Notes under the pieces: model-generated
Database searches by the model: none
The model's input: only the letters and a program-made list of their open reading frames with translations
Told to the model about the DNA's origin: nothing
NCBI GenBank assembly: GCA_049724395.1
Contig: JAUGWO010000258.1
Location: 1-64,000 of the forward strand
DNA: 64,000 nt
Direction of reading: 5' to 3'
From: Spongospora subterranea f. sp. subterranea
Taxonomy: Eukaryota; Endomyxa: Phytomyxea; Phytomyxea; Plasmodiophorida
Made by a program: the position numbers and the translations under genes
In this document: piece after piece, positions 10,875 to 21,012 of the stretch
Numbering within the stretch: the first letter of the stretch is position 1
How the letters are laid out: each line of letters starts with the position of its first letter

Positions 10875-12427
10875 GGCCTACAGAAAACACTGGCCGCACT
10901 AACTGGCCAAGAAACTGCGGCCAGTTAGTGCGGCCAGTGTTTTCTGTAGGCCGCTGGTAGGGTGTGAATTAACCGGCCGCATTCACTGGCCTGATTGATC
11001 AAAGTAGGCCAGCGATTGCGGCCAGTTAATTCACACCCTAACTAGGGTGTAACAGAATTCACTGGCCGCACTAGCTGGCCAAAACCTGCAAAAGCTGGCC
11101 GCACATACTGGCTAGAAACTGCGTCACGTGGAATATCACATTTTGCGCGAACTAAAATCTGGCGAAGGGAATATCTCGTGATGTCCGCATTTCAGTTCTC
11201 GTCATGGTGAAGCGAATGGATTGGCAAGCGTGTGATTTCGAAGAACAGGACTTCGCATATTCACCTGTTAACAGTAGTGAACACCAGCTGGACAAAGATG
11301 GCGTTCCACTGGCTATCAGCGGTGAATGCAGTTACAGGTTCGAACGGATGTCGGAAAAAGCGAATTTGATGCAGCGATGCCATTGGCAGTTTCGCTGCAC
11401 AAAATCTAAGAAATTACTTCATCCCAAAACTAACAATGTTGCCATAACTCTGCATTACAAAGTTTGTTCGCCTTATCCGCTGTTCCAACAGCGATTGGAA
11501 ATGACCAACCGACTTTGCTCAGACCCAGCCTATGATATGGTAGAGGCTGAAAGCATGTTCCGTTGTTGTGTATTCATTTGGTTCCCAGGTTCTTACGAAA
11601 GATGTTGGCGAGATTGTATCAATGCCAGAGAATATCATGTTGATCGAGCTGCCAGTAGAGTGTGCATCTGACAGCTTGATGTGTAATGAACCAGTTACTG
11701 CCAACGGGTTCCACTGGTGTCTTTTTGCTCGCATCTCATCCAAATTGGACACATGTTCACATTTTTATGCACACATCTTGCGTCAAGAAACCGTCAAAAT
11801 TCCTGGTCGGTATTATTACAACGACCTGGAGAACGACGGCAGAGCCTGTTATGTGGAAGGCAAATTCGAAAGCCGTGGTCTCTCTTATTATGTGTTCTAT
11901 GTTAAGATTTAATACAATGAGAAGAATGCATTTCTGACAGCCGCTTGATAGCATGTGCCCCGCTTGAACAATTTCAAGAAAAAAATGAAGAAGTTGTGAT
12001 AGTTTTCCCTTTGTAATTAGAAAACGTAATGGGAAAGACGACAGCTTTCGAAGCTGCCTTCCACATAGCAGCAGCATTGAGATGTGGCCGGCCTGTTGTG
12101 TGAATTAACGGTGTTCGTCGCTGCATTATGTGAGAAACTGAATCAGCTCTGTAGAAAGACACACTATGACTTTGAAATTTCAAATTTTTGGCCCGTTTCT
12201 AAACAATTTTGCAGGTTTTGGCCAGCTAGTGCGGCCAGTGAATTCTGTCACACCCTAGTTAGAATGTGAATTAACTGGCCGCAATCGCTGGCCTGTTTTG
12301 ATCAATCAGGCCAGTGAATGCGGCCGGTTAATTCACACCCTACCAGCGGCCTACAGAAAACACTGGCCACACTAACTGGCCAAGAAACTGCGGCCAGTTA
12401 GTGCGGCCAGTGAATTATAGCCGCCCG
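10875..12427. mobile_element. E1: fold-back DNA transposon with hairpin-rich 215-bp inverted ends
   Basis: The ends 10875-11089 and 12212-12427 are inverted copies of each other, dense in CTGGCCGCA words. Each end itself folds: at the left, 10875-10952 is a hairpin with arms of about 33 bp, and 10960-11040 a second one starting AGGGTGTGAATTAA. The right end mirrors this. TATTATAGG flanks both sides. The interior holds one damaged coding region and a small internal inversion (about 11845-11890 against 12030-12075). The superfamily is not certain; a Mutator-like or fold-back assignment fits the 9-bp flanks and long inverted ends. Confidence 0.8.
11204..11912 (+). pseudogene. E1-encoded protein remnant with a peptidase-like C-terminus
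   Basis: A 155-residue frame from ATG 11204 overlaps a second frame (11568-11912), so the two pieces are probably one gene with an intron or a shift. The second piece has a His in SHFYAHIL and then GRYYYNDLENDG. That order, a His followed by a short acidic stretch before the final strands, is like the GNHFFGHVFIHG region of the E3 protein and like the His/Asp half of USP/UCH-type cysteine peptidases. I see no DDE core here. E1 may be an internally deleted relative of E3 that kept the peptidase-like part. Tentative. Confidence 0.4.
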
Positions 12428-12436
12428 TATTATAGG
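12428..12436. repeat. 9-bp junction word TATTATAGG (copy 2)
   Basis: Sits between the right end of E1 and the left end of E2, serving as the flank of both. Confidence 0.75.
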
Positions 12437-12503
12437 AGTGACCTGTTTTTGGTGTGTCACACACCCAGACACACCCAGCCCTAGATTAATCCAAGGATCA
12501 ATT

Positions 12504-12660
12504 CGACACACCCAAGAAAGTCAATGGTGATTAATTCTTCCAAAACGACACACCCAAGAAAGTCAATGGTGATTAATTCTTCCAAAACGACACACCCAAG
12601 AAAGTCAATGGGGATTAATCCATCCGAAACGACACACCCAAAAGTCCATGGGAATTAATC
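12504..12660. repeat. 42-bp tandem repeat in E2
   Basis: About 3.7 units. The first two are identical; the later ones have substitutions and a short deletion. E3 likewise carries a tandem repeat just inside its left end. Confidence 0.85.
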
Positions 12661-12694
12661 CCATGAGATATTCATAATTACATCAATTAACACA

Positions 12695-12958
12695 ATGGAT
12701 CCGAGTCCAGCGGAATGTTTTATTGTTCAGGCCGCGCGTGCGATGTTAGCGATGGTGGACGCGTTCGGTTCAAACCAGAACATTGAGGTGCTTTCAACAT
12801 TGACGCACGGAGGTGCGAAGTCATCTTCACCGCCTCAGCAGATGCCATCAGAGCAACCCTGGAGCTCGTGCTCATCTAATACCGTCAATCCGAGTTGCTC
12901 TTTTACAAAGAAACTATCCTCGACTGGGAGACACCCACTGGACGTCCTTGCATTGTAG
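12695..12958 (+). CDS. Short E2-encoded protein, similar in layout to the E3 N-terminus
   Basis: 87 residues from ATG 12695. The opening pattern (ECFIVQAARAMLAMV, then a Ser/Pro-rich stretch) resembles the opening of the E3 product (QRFLVNGCKALLSLT, then a Pro/Ser-rich stretch). The likeness is weak and by eye only. If real, E2 is a deletion derivative of an E3-like autonomous element that kept only the first exon. No other function can be read from it. Confidence 0.35.
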   Translation: MDPSPAECFIVQAARAMLAMVDAFGSNQNIEVLSTLTHGGAKSSSPPQQMPSEQPWSSCSSNTVNPSCSFTKKLSSTGRHPLDVLAL

Positions 12959-13220
12959 GGCCAAGAAGATTTTGAACAAACAGTCAGGTTTGAATTGGAT
13001 TGAACGGTCTACGTTAAACTAGCAATGACTATATTGAAATGGGATAGGTTTTTGTCCTCTGTCGCGTTCATGTTTGATATAATGTCTTGGGTGTGTGGTT
13101 TCTCTGTTTATCTCGGCCGTTAAACCACCATGGACTTTCTTGGGTGTGTCAAATTAATCCTCGGATTAATCTAGGGCTGGGTGTGTCTGGGTGTGTGACA
13201 CACAAAAAACTAGTGGACCG

Positions 13221-13229
13221 TATTATAGG
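13221..13229. repeat. 9-bp junction word TATTATAGG (copy 3)
   Basis: Between the right end of E2 and the left end of E3; shared flank of both. Confidence 0.75.
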
Positions 13230-13288
13230 AGCTGTACGAATTTAGTTGTTACCCACCCAATAACAACCCACGCAGTTTAAAACTGCGT

Positions 13289-13512
13289 ACTACACGGTAA
13301 CAACCCAAACCCTAGCTTTTACTACACGGTAACAACCCAAACCCTAGCTTTTACTACACGGTAACAACCCAAACCCTAGCTTTTACTTCACGGTAACAAC
13401 CCAAACCCTAGCTTTTACTTCACGGTAACAACCCAAACCCTAGCTGTTACTACACGGTAACAACCCAAACCCTAGCTTCTACTACACGGTAACAACCCAA
13501 ACCCTAGCTTTT
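13289..13512. repeat. 32-bp minisatellite, 7 units, inside E3
   Basis: Each unit begins ACTWCACGGTAACAACCC and continues AAACCCTAGC. The first units differ by single bases only. The right end of E3 has just one unit, so the array grew on one side after or during transposition. Confidence 0.95.
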
Positions 13513-13604
13513 TTCAATGGTCACCCCGTTGAGACTTGACTCAACCTTGGCGATCTTGGAGATCCATTTTCCTAAATATTGACGTATTTTTATTGCTCGA
13601 TAGA

Positions 13605-16600
13605 ATGACAGAGCTCCAAAGGTTCCTGGTAAACGGGTGCAAGGCATTGCTGTCGCTTACAATGGTTAACGGCGATCGTGTCGATACATCGCTGACGGAT
13701 GAGCTTCTGGCCCCCTCGTATCCACAGTCCATGCCCAACGCTTTTTTTATACAAAGATACTTCACCACCGAAGTCGCCGCAGGATGCGTCTTGCAAATCG
13801 CCGCCCCAATCCATTGCAGAAGAAGAGACACATAAGTTCAACTTTACTTCAGATCCGCTATCAAATTCTGATGCAAATTCGAGTATGTTTGAAGAGACGT
13901 CGAAACCATGCTAGATCAATTTAGCTTAACGTATCTGTCTGCAGATGAACAATTGGCATTTGCAACAGCCAAACGTAAAGACCCTCTCCTCAGCTCTCCC
14001 GAATATCCGAATGGAGACGTGCACTATTCGGTCCCTTTGTCCGAAAGTTGTAGTTCGCGCGAAGCCCGGGGTGTCGGCTGGGCAATGTTGATATATGGAG
14101 GAAACCGATCGAATCGGCGTGTTACACACTTGAAGTCATGCCTCGGTTTATATCAATGCCCCAGGCGTGGATGCGAGTTTTCGGAGCGTCCACGCATCCC
14201 AAGAAGACACAAAGCGAAAGGTGCACTTCCTTTGCCTTCAAAGTCCATCTGCATTACGCATCACGAGGTGCTGGTTCATTTGCCGTGCTCTGCTACAATG
14301 AAGACGGTACAATATGGGAGTACAGTGGACCTTTATCACACTGGTTTGCACAATCATCCCCGACCGCATCCCATCCGCCCTGACTTAGCGACAATGCACA
14401 GTTTTGAGAACACAGTCAGGATTGCGCCTGAGGTCCGACCCAAAAGCCTACAGATCGGCACCGCTACGCGCCCTCCATTGAGTTCTCTACATAGATCCTT
14501 CGGAAATCTGGGTCATCTTACTTATCAACGGTCCAAAATTTTGGCCAAAGCATCACAACGATCGGCAATTGGGAACGTTGCCAACTTCGAAACCAATGTG
14601 GGGGAGAAATTGATTGTCAGCTCAAGCATTGATGGTACAAACGGTCACATATGCATGCAGACGGTGTTCATGCGAGAAAGACTTCAGGAACGCGAATCGT
14701 CGTTACAAACTGACTCCATCGAGGGTTTTTTGGTGGATGAGCATTGCACGGCTGTTAATGTCGCGATAACCTCCGGACACTGTTCTGTCGTGAATCGAAC
14801 AATCCCGTTGCTGATATCGATATTGATGGGCAAGAGTGCCCTGCACTATGCCAGCCATTTTGCGGCACTCTTCCAGACAATGTCTATGTCGCATGATCTT
14901 AGCGAATGGGAGTCAACTTTTCCTGGCAACACTTGCGATTTTTCTGATGCAGAGCGAGCCGGTTTTGAAATGGCATTGCGGACTCATTGTAAAGTGTCAG
15001 CAGATGTTGATGTCGTCCTCGAGAGATACTACCGGTGCTGTTCTGTCCACTTCAAAAGGACACTGACGAGGGTACGCAGAAACGGCGCGTTGGTCCCGCC
15101 TGGTAAAGAATCAGCATTTTACACGTCCGTTTGTGGTCTCTTGAAAATAGACTCTGGGCCCGCCTTCGTCTCGCAAGTGCATGACCTGATCCGAGAATAC
15201 CCGAAAATCAAGAAGTGGCTCACATGGCACGTAGTTCGTGGCCAGCATATATTTCCAGCAATGGCGAAAGCAGACCTCTCCCTACTGTCGGACAACACCA
15301 ACGCGCAGGAATGTCTCGGAGGAGACTTTCAACGTTGTGCCCCAAAAAAAAAGCTGTCAATCGCAGAATGTATGGACCATTCATATCGTTATGTAAAACA
15401 GATACAAATGGACTATGCACTTGCCAAGGAAGGAGTAGCGCTGCGATATAAAAAACCGGCGAAAAAAAGCAAATATGTTAATGACGGGCGCCCTCCAGAC
15501 AAAAACAGTGATTTCGCATCGAATCCTAGGATTGGACGTCCCAAAGGCAGTAGGAATCTCGTCCCGAAGGTCGGAGACGATTTGCATATGGAGTCTTTTG
15601 GCATACCTTGGAGTTTCAAGTATGGCGACTTCGCCGCGACAAACACCTGTGCTATGGATACTGCACTAATGCTAATCTTCTTTATGAATAAGTACTCCGG
15701 GCTAACGCAAGCAGGCGATGACCCTGTTCTGAAAGAGGTGTTGTCGCTTTTGGCTGCGGAATGCTATGATCGTGCACGTTTTGTTTGGTGCACAAAGACG
15801 CTGATGATGGAACCAACGGGCTGTCATGACATGTGGGGCAGTATTGATGACGTTTTTGTGGATAAATCCCCAAACCTCTTTAAATTCACCACAACGTCTG
15901 CATCCATGTGTGGGTCGGATTTCTGCTTGAAGGCACCGCGTTTCTCCAAGAACTGTGAAAGAACACACATAAGTCTCAACCTAAGCGCGATGACGCGCAA
16001 CCTGGACCAACAAGCGCTGGAAGCTTTCTTCGAAGCTTCTGAAAGTCCTTGCGACGTGACGGCTGTGTCGCAGGACATTGCCGGTGCACCGGACGACGCG
16101 TTTCGAAGGCTGATTCAAGTCGAAATAGATGCTGATGGCAACTGTACGGATGTATATCGCTGGGCATGTCGCGGTCTGCGTCGGGAGGATGCAAAGCAAA
16201 TGCTGACGTATCCAGCAATATTGGACATTCCAGTCGTCGTGACTGAGTCTCCAATGGTGGCGAAGCCTGCAGAAACAATCACCATTGGGGAATGGCAGTA
16301 TGATCTTGCGGCCATTATTTATACGAATTCAAGCGGTAATCATTTTTTTGGACATGTGTTTATCCACGGTCGGCCCCTATTATATGATGGACTACTGGAT
16401 CGCAAATTGCGATGGCAGACGATACCGGCATACCGACAGTCAAAATATGCCATCGCCAGGATATGGTACCTGAAGAAGCGGCTACAGCCTGTTCCGCTAA
16501 CAACCTCGACCGCGTTGACCATGATGGACTCGGAATGTGACGATGACGATCTAGATGTGAAAGCGTCTATATTGAAGTTTGCCGATGCCCACGGTTCTGA

Positions 16601-16877
16601 TAACGTTCACCATAAGCAATCCCGGATGCCAATGGGTCTGTCCATCCAGGTGGTTTCGGCAAAAGGTCCTCGCCCTGTATGCGTCGGCTGTAATCAAGCC
16701 ATGGAAAGAGGCGATAGGCGGCTGTACAAACGGCAGCGAACGAACCTCGCAAAGGGATGGACGGCTGGGCTGTCGTACCATTTGAGAGGCGAGTGCATGC
16801 CGTTGCTGAGCGCTGAGGAGAAGGACGAGCTGAAACGGTTGATAGACCACAAACAAACGCTTCATAATTTTGGATAA
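13605..16877 (+). CDS. E3 transposase with WRKY/GCM-like zinc finger, DDE-like core and USP-like peptidase region
   Basis: The main frame runs 13908-16877 (989 residues). A GTATGT...CTGCAG intron (13883-13944, 62 nt) joins it to an upstream exon. The upstream Met at 13605 lies in a different frame, from which a one-base change in the T run near 13745 would continue. Residues counted from 13908: Cys/His finger at 75-175 (CLGLYQC, GCEFSERPR, GLHNHPRPHP); probable first catalytic Asp in TDSIEGFLVDEH near 270; a Cys/His patch CCSVHFKRTL near 375; possible catalytic Glu in NAQECLGG near 465; basic linker near 520-560; Cys-box NTCAMDTALML near 577 and His-box GNHFFGHVFIHG near 809, as in USP-type peptidases; C-terminal C-x2-C...H-x4-C finger near 925-965. 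The protein should act in the nucleus on the E3 ends. The peptidase activity is inference. Confidence 0.78.
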
Positions 16878-17227
16878 AGCGGTCACATTATTCCATTTTC
16901 TCGTCTGAGCCGCTATAAACTCTTCTCAAAAACCAGCTGCTCCAGCCTAATTCGGCTTCTTTGGAATGTCGTTGTCCGCAACGCTCAAAAATGGCATGCA
17001 CTCGGTTTGAAATGATACGACAGCCCCGTCGTCCATCCGGCTTCCACGACATCATCGATTAGTACTCCTAGGACTTGGTACTGAAACACTAGCAGACAGA
17101 CCGTCATTTTATTCAAAAAATAAGTCATAAAAACCGACTTAAAAGGTTGGGTTGTTACCGTGTAGTACGCAGTTTTAAACTGCGTGGGTTGTTGGTGGGT
17201 GGGTAACAACTAAATTCGTTACTGCCG

Positions 17228-17236
17228 TATTATAGG
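17228..17236. repeat. 9-bp junction word TATTATAGG (copy 4)
   Basis: Right flank of E3. With copy 1 at 10866 it brackets the whole E1-E2-E3 train. Confidence 0.75.
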
Positions 17237-17529
17237 AGTGGTAATTAATCTCATTATTTTTACTTTTCTCTCAACTTTAGTGAGTAAAATGTAATCGGCA
17301 AGATCTATCGATCTATAGACTCAAAAACTCCGTGGCCTCCTGCGGAAAGTTGGTGAGTTAAGACGGCGCGCACTGTTATTGTTGTATCTGTCACAAATAC
17401 TGGATATTGCAGCGGTTCGATCAACATGCTCCTTCATTGCGGACCTGTTTCTAGAACTAAATGTTTTCATTTGACATTGCAATTTAGCCTAAACATCTAG
17501 TACAGGGCATGCAGATGGATTGACGATTC
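17237..17529. other. AT-rich gap, nothing recognised
   Basis: No gene or repeat identified between the right flank of E3 and the Harbinger fragment. Confidence 0.5.
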
Positions 17530-17900
17530 CATCAATGAACGCCCAGACACACTTTAGCGCTGCTCCGGCGGCATTGATTGTGGATGTGTATTGCAAGCAG
17601 ACGATTCTCTATCAACACGTTGATTGAAATATATATTATCCCTGTGATGGATCCAGATCAAATAAACACTACGAGCTATTATTCTCGAGGTCGACGCCAG
17701 AGACCCTGCAATTGGAAGCCAGTCGAAAATGCTCAGCCAAACGGCGACACACCAGGGCTGATGTCTCAACACGTTCAAATTTGTCTCCACTGTTGGTGAC
17801 ATTGTATTCCTGGAGTCGGAATCCACTTGACATCAGCGTCAATTCTTGAATTGTAAAGCGAGATCGTAGAAATGAGGTGGCATCATCTAGACCCAAATGG
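17530..17900 (-). pseudogene. PIF/Harbinger transposase fragment
   Basis: On the minus strand ALVCRRLAEHFRLAS parallels ALMCRRLAEPLRLAS in the larger Harbinger copy at 43.4-43.6 kb. This is the N-terminal helical region that precedes the DDE domain in PIF/Harbinger transposases. At nucleotide level 17536-17630 matches 39975-40070 and 17640-17830 matches 43405-43590. It is therefore an uninterrupted version of the site that a mariner split in the other copy. Short and degenerate. Confidence 0.75.
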
Positions 17901-18213
17901 AGATTGGAAGATTGTAGGGCGTTCTCAAAGGAAATAAGATGTTTCGAGATAACTAACTACCCGCCATTATTTGCTCTCATAAAAGACTGAACCAAACACG
18001 GCAGGTCAAATGTCCCTCTTTCCTACGACTTTGGCTTCGATAAGGTCCCAAAACGTTATGGAGCATGTAGTAGAACAACGGACCTATCAAGTGCAGAAAT
18101 AAATCACAACAGCAAGTTGAATAGATGGGAGAGGATAATCGCCAATCGGGTATATGAACACTGGCACATAGAACAGTTCGTCTCTCTTTGACTCTGACCT
18201 CATCCCTTGCCCG

Positions 18214-20783
18214 ATGGCGAACCGCGCTACTGTTGCGCCATCCCATTCCTCCAATGGGTGTCCTCAACTTGTTGATATTGCTGGTGGTGGTGACCAGACC
18301 GACTCGATCTGTGACCCCCGAACCTTGTCATGGTTGGGGCGAACCCCTTGGTTCCGATCAGGTCAATGTCGCCACAAGAATCGCCTCCTCGATTATCTCG
18401 GTATGGATCGCGGAATGTCGCTCCAAACAATTGCCAATTTCTGAGAGCGTTGGTCCTTGCAGGACACATTGTCGCCATCGCAGGAGTTGGTAATGCCGAC
18501 TGACAAAACAAGAGGTTTGCACTATTCAGTATTGGAAGATTCGACATTGGATTCATATTTGATGAAGGCACCTTGTTGGCGTTTGATTTTTCCAATATCA
18601 ATCGTGTCGACCAGTTTGGGGAAAGATCTGCCATGAATGTAGTCGTTCAGTTCATCATCATATAAAGGTTCGGGTTGTTAAGTGCGGTTTTAGGAATGGG
18701 ACTCCAGCCCGGGTTCGAAAATTGACGCGTCCAATATCAGTATCGATTCTCAACAGTTAAACCAAGAGGGCGAGAACCTCGATTGCCTTATCGATCTAAA
18801 TCGAATTCCGACTGATTCGGAAAATTTGCCGCCAAAAGACATGCTCGAGAATCTCGTGCCCGATAACAGAAACGCCCACCAGTTTGGTGACATTTCTTCG
18901 ATGATTGTAATCATCTTCATTTAGAAATTCGCCGTGTTAAGTGTGTTTTTAGGAATGTCACCCGAGCCCGGATTCGAAAATTGATGCGACCCATATGAGG
19001 ATCGATTCTCAACAGTTCAGCCAAGAGCGCGAGAATCTCGATTGCCTAATCGATCTAAATCGAATTCCTATTGATTCGGAAAATTTGTCGTCAAAAGACT
19101 TTCTCGAGAATCTCGTGCCCGATAACAGAAACGCCAACCAGTTTGGTGACAGTTCTTCCCGAAACTTAGCCGTTCAGTCAATGTCCAAATTGTGTTTGGT
19201 TTTGCTAAGTTCGTCTTAGGATTGGAACCCGAGAACGAGTTCAAACCGTGATGCATCCCGTATCAGTATTGATGGTCAACAGTCAAATGAAGGTGTAGAG
19301 GGCAGAACTTTCGATTTCCGCATCGAAAATACGATTAATTCAAAAACCCAGCCTGTTGCCGTTCGTGAGAATTTCATGCCAGTAACAGATTGCCGATAAT
19401 CGTGATTACCAATATCTGCTTATGGCGTACTAGAAAGGATTTCCGGAGCTGACTCACAAATTAACTGAGCTTCGTAATTCCAAGTCCATGGTGGGATTGA
19501 GAATGCTGTGTCGGTGCCTAAACTGGGACCTGGATGAGGTCAAAGACTATCATAGCCTCTGTCTGTTTCTGGTCAGAACTCATTTCCCCGCACTGTTTGC
19601 GATTGGATGATCAAAAACGAAATCGTCTGCTTAGGGAACGGAGACGAATCCTGAACAGATCGAGTTTCACAATAGTGTCGCCATAACGGAACACATAATG
19701 GAACAAATGTTGCTCGGAAAGTCGGATCGGGATAACGTTGAGGTCGGACAAAACGAGAACGATGTTCCTGACAATACTCTGATTGCCCAGGCAACCAACA
19801 CCCTGGAAAAACTGATCCTAATTTCGAATTTTGTTTTGAAACTGGTCAATTGCAGAAGATCGCTCAGCAGTATTAGTCTGAAGGTGATTAATTGTCTCAA
19901 GCGCAACTGTATCCCCGTCCTTCAATGTCTTGTGAAATGTTGTGGCAAAGACATGGACCTGTTCCAGACACGTTGGGGAACGTTGTTTAATCACCGATTT
20001 TTTGGAGTGGCATGCTGCCCCGGTCCTGGATCAGATCATAACACCTGCGGTTACCAGAGGATGAAAATCGCCAGAAGCCCTGACTACAGGTTTTCATTCG
20101 CCTTTTTTAGATATACTGATTAATATTGTGCTTTCAGAAGCAAAAACTCCGGTTTATTGGATCTTAAAGCTCTTGCTCTGGCTGTCTCAATGTCAAAAAC
20201 CGCAGAAGATAAAATCAATCGGTGCTGGCACTTCAACGAGATATACCGTTCAAGTACCTGCATGGCTCGTCAGTATTTCCGATCATATTACAATCAGTCT
20301 TCGAGACCCATCTGGGGGTGCTTTGTTCATCACTGTGGCCAAAATATAAATGAATGGATTGGAAAATGGGGCCCTCGATTCGCACATGGGCGATTCAGAA
20401 TGGGGAAATGTCATGGCTTGGAGTCCATTAAATGCGGATCGATCGACCGATCATTTGATATTCCTGCAAGACGTTATCTTCGCCGTAAATCAACCCGATA
20501 CCTCCTCCCAGCGATTTCCGAAATTCTTGAACGGTATGATCAGTTCATGATTGCTAAGACAACATCACAGAGAGCGCCTCATCCGGGTTTAACCGCATTC
20601 ACCAAAACATGCCGTCCTGTTTACAATTGTTTACATCGTCATTGCTCTGGAAGTGTTGAGGAATTTGTTCGGAGATGGGGAGAATCAGTATCCTACTCCA
20701 AGTTCAGTCGCGATTACTGTCCTGGAACAGGCAGAATGGAATATGATATCTGTCAATATGATTCTCGGTCACCCCAAGGTTAA
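18214..20783 (+). pseudogene. Modular multi-exon gene family, copy A (unknown function)
   Basis: Same family as 62261-64000. The product would start MANRATVAPSHSSNG. A 55-nt intron fits at 18639-18693. Next come about three copies of an 80-residue exon module, each with ENLDCLIDLN, then VPDNRNA and QFGD (about 18694-18900, 18950-19160, and a worn copy at 19220-19400). After 19680 comes a Cys-rich part with three related modules: CIPVLQCLVKCCGKD...RWG, RPIWGCFVHHCGQN...KWG and CRPVYNCLHRHCSGS...RWG, most ending CPG. A 48-nt intron (20090-20137) splits the last two from the first, at the same codon as in copy B. Stops and shifted frames in the N-terminal exons suggest that copy A is worn. I do not recognise the family; it could be a lineage-specific host family or cargo of a large repeat. 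Confidence 0.5.
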
Positions 20784-21012
20784 ATAATGATTGACCCTCC
20801 AATGACTCAACAAATGAGGTAGATGATGTGAAATAAACTGATGGGCTTAAGAGTAGTTTCACAAAAGGGTATAGGAGTATTCTGCTGTATTCATATCAAT
20901 TTTTCTCGATATATTTCCGTTGGGGTATGGCCAGCATTCGCCGAGATACGTATGTGTACTCAATTACTCCATCCGCTATGGACTAGGTCGGTAGGCAACT
21001 CACGCTCGATTA
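20784..21012. other. Spacer
   Basis: No feature seen. Confidence 0.4.

Larger units (their letters stand above)
12437..13220. mobile_element. E2: 784-bp non-autonomous DNA transposon
   Basis: Inverted ends of about 60 bp: GTGTGTCACACACCCAGACA near 12457 and its reverse complement near 13185, followed inward by a shared CAGCCCTAGATTAATCC. TATTATAGG flanks both sides. The left part carries a 42-bp tandem repeat (12504-12660, about 3.7 units, each starting CGACACACCCAAGAAAGTC). The interior holds one short coding frame. Too small to be autonomous. Confidence 0.8.
13230..17227 (+). mobile_element. E3: 4.0-kb autonomous-looking DNA transposon
   Basis: Inverted ends of about 75 bp: TTTAGTTGTTACCCACCCA, then CAACCCACGCAGTTTAAAAC near 13240-13290, and the reverse complement at 17145-17215. 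TATTATAGG stands at both sides. A 32-bp repeat in seven units follows the left end. The single long gene inside is almost uninterrupted. With near-matching ends, flanking duplication and a long open transposase, this looks like a recent and possibly still mobile copy. Confidence 0.87.

Noticed and set aside
13289-13512. Telomere-like AAACCCTAG words
   Set aside because: The repeat unit is 32 bp with CCCTAGC, not a run of short CCCTAA units, and it belongs to transposon E3.
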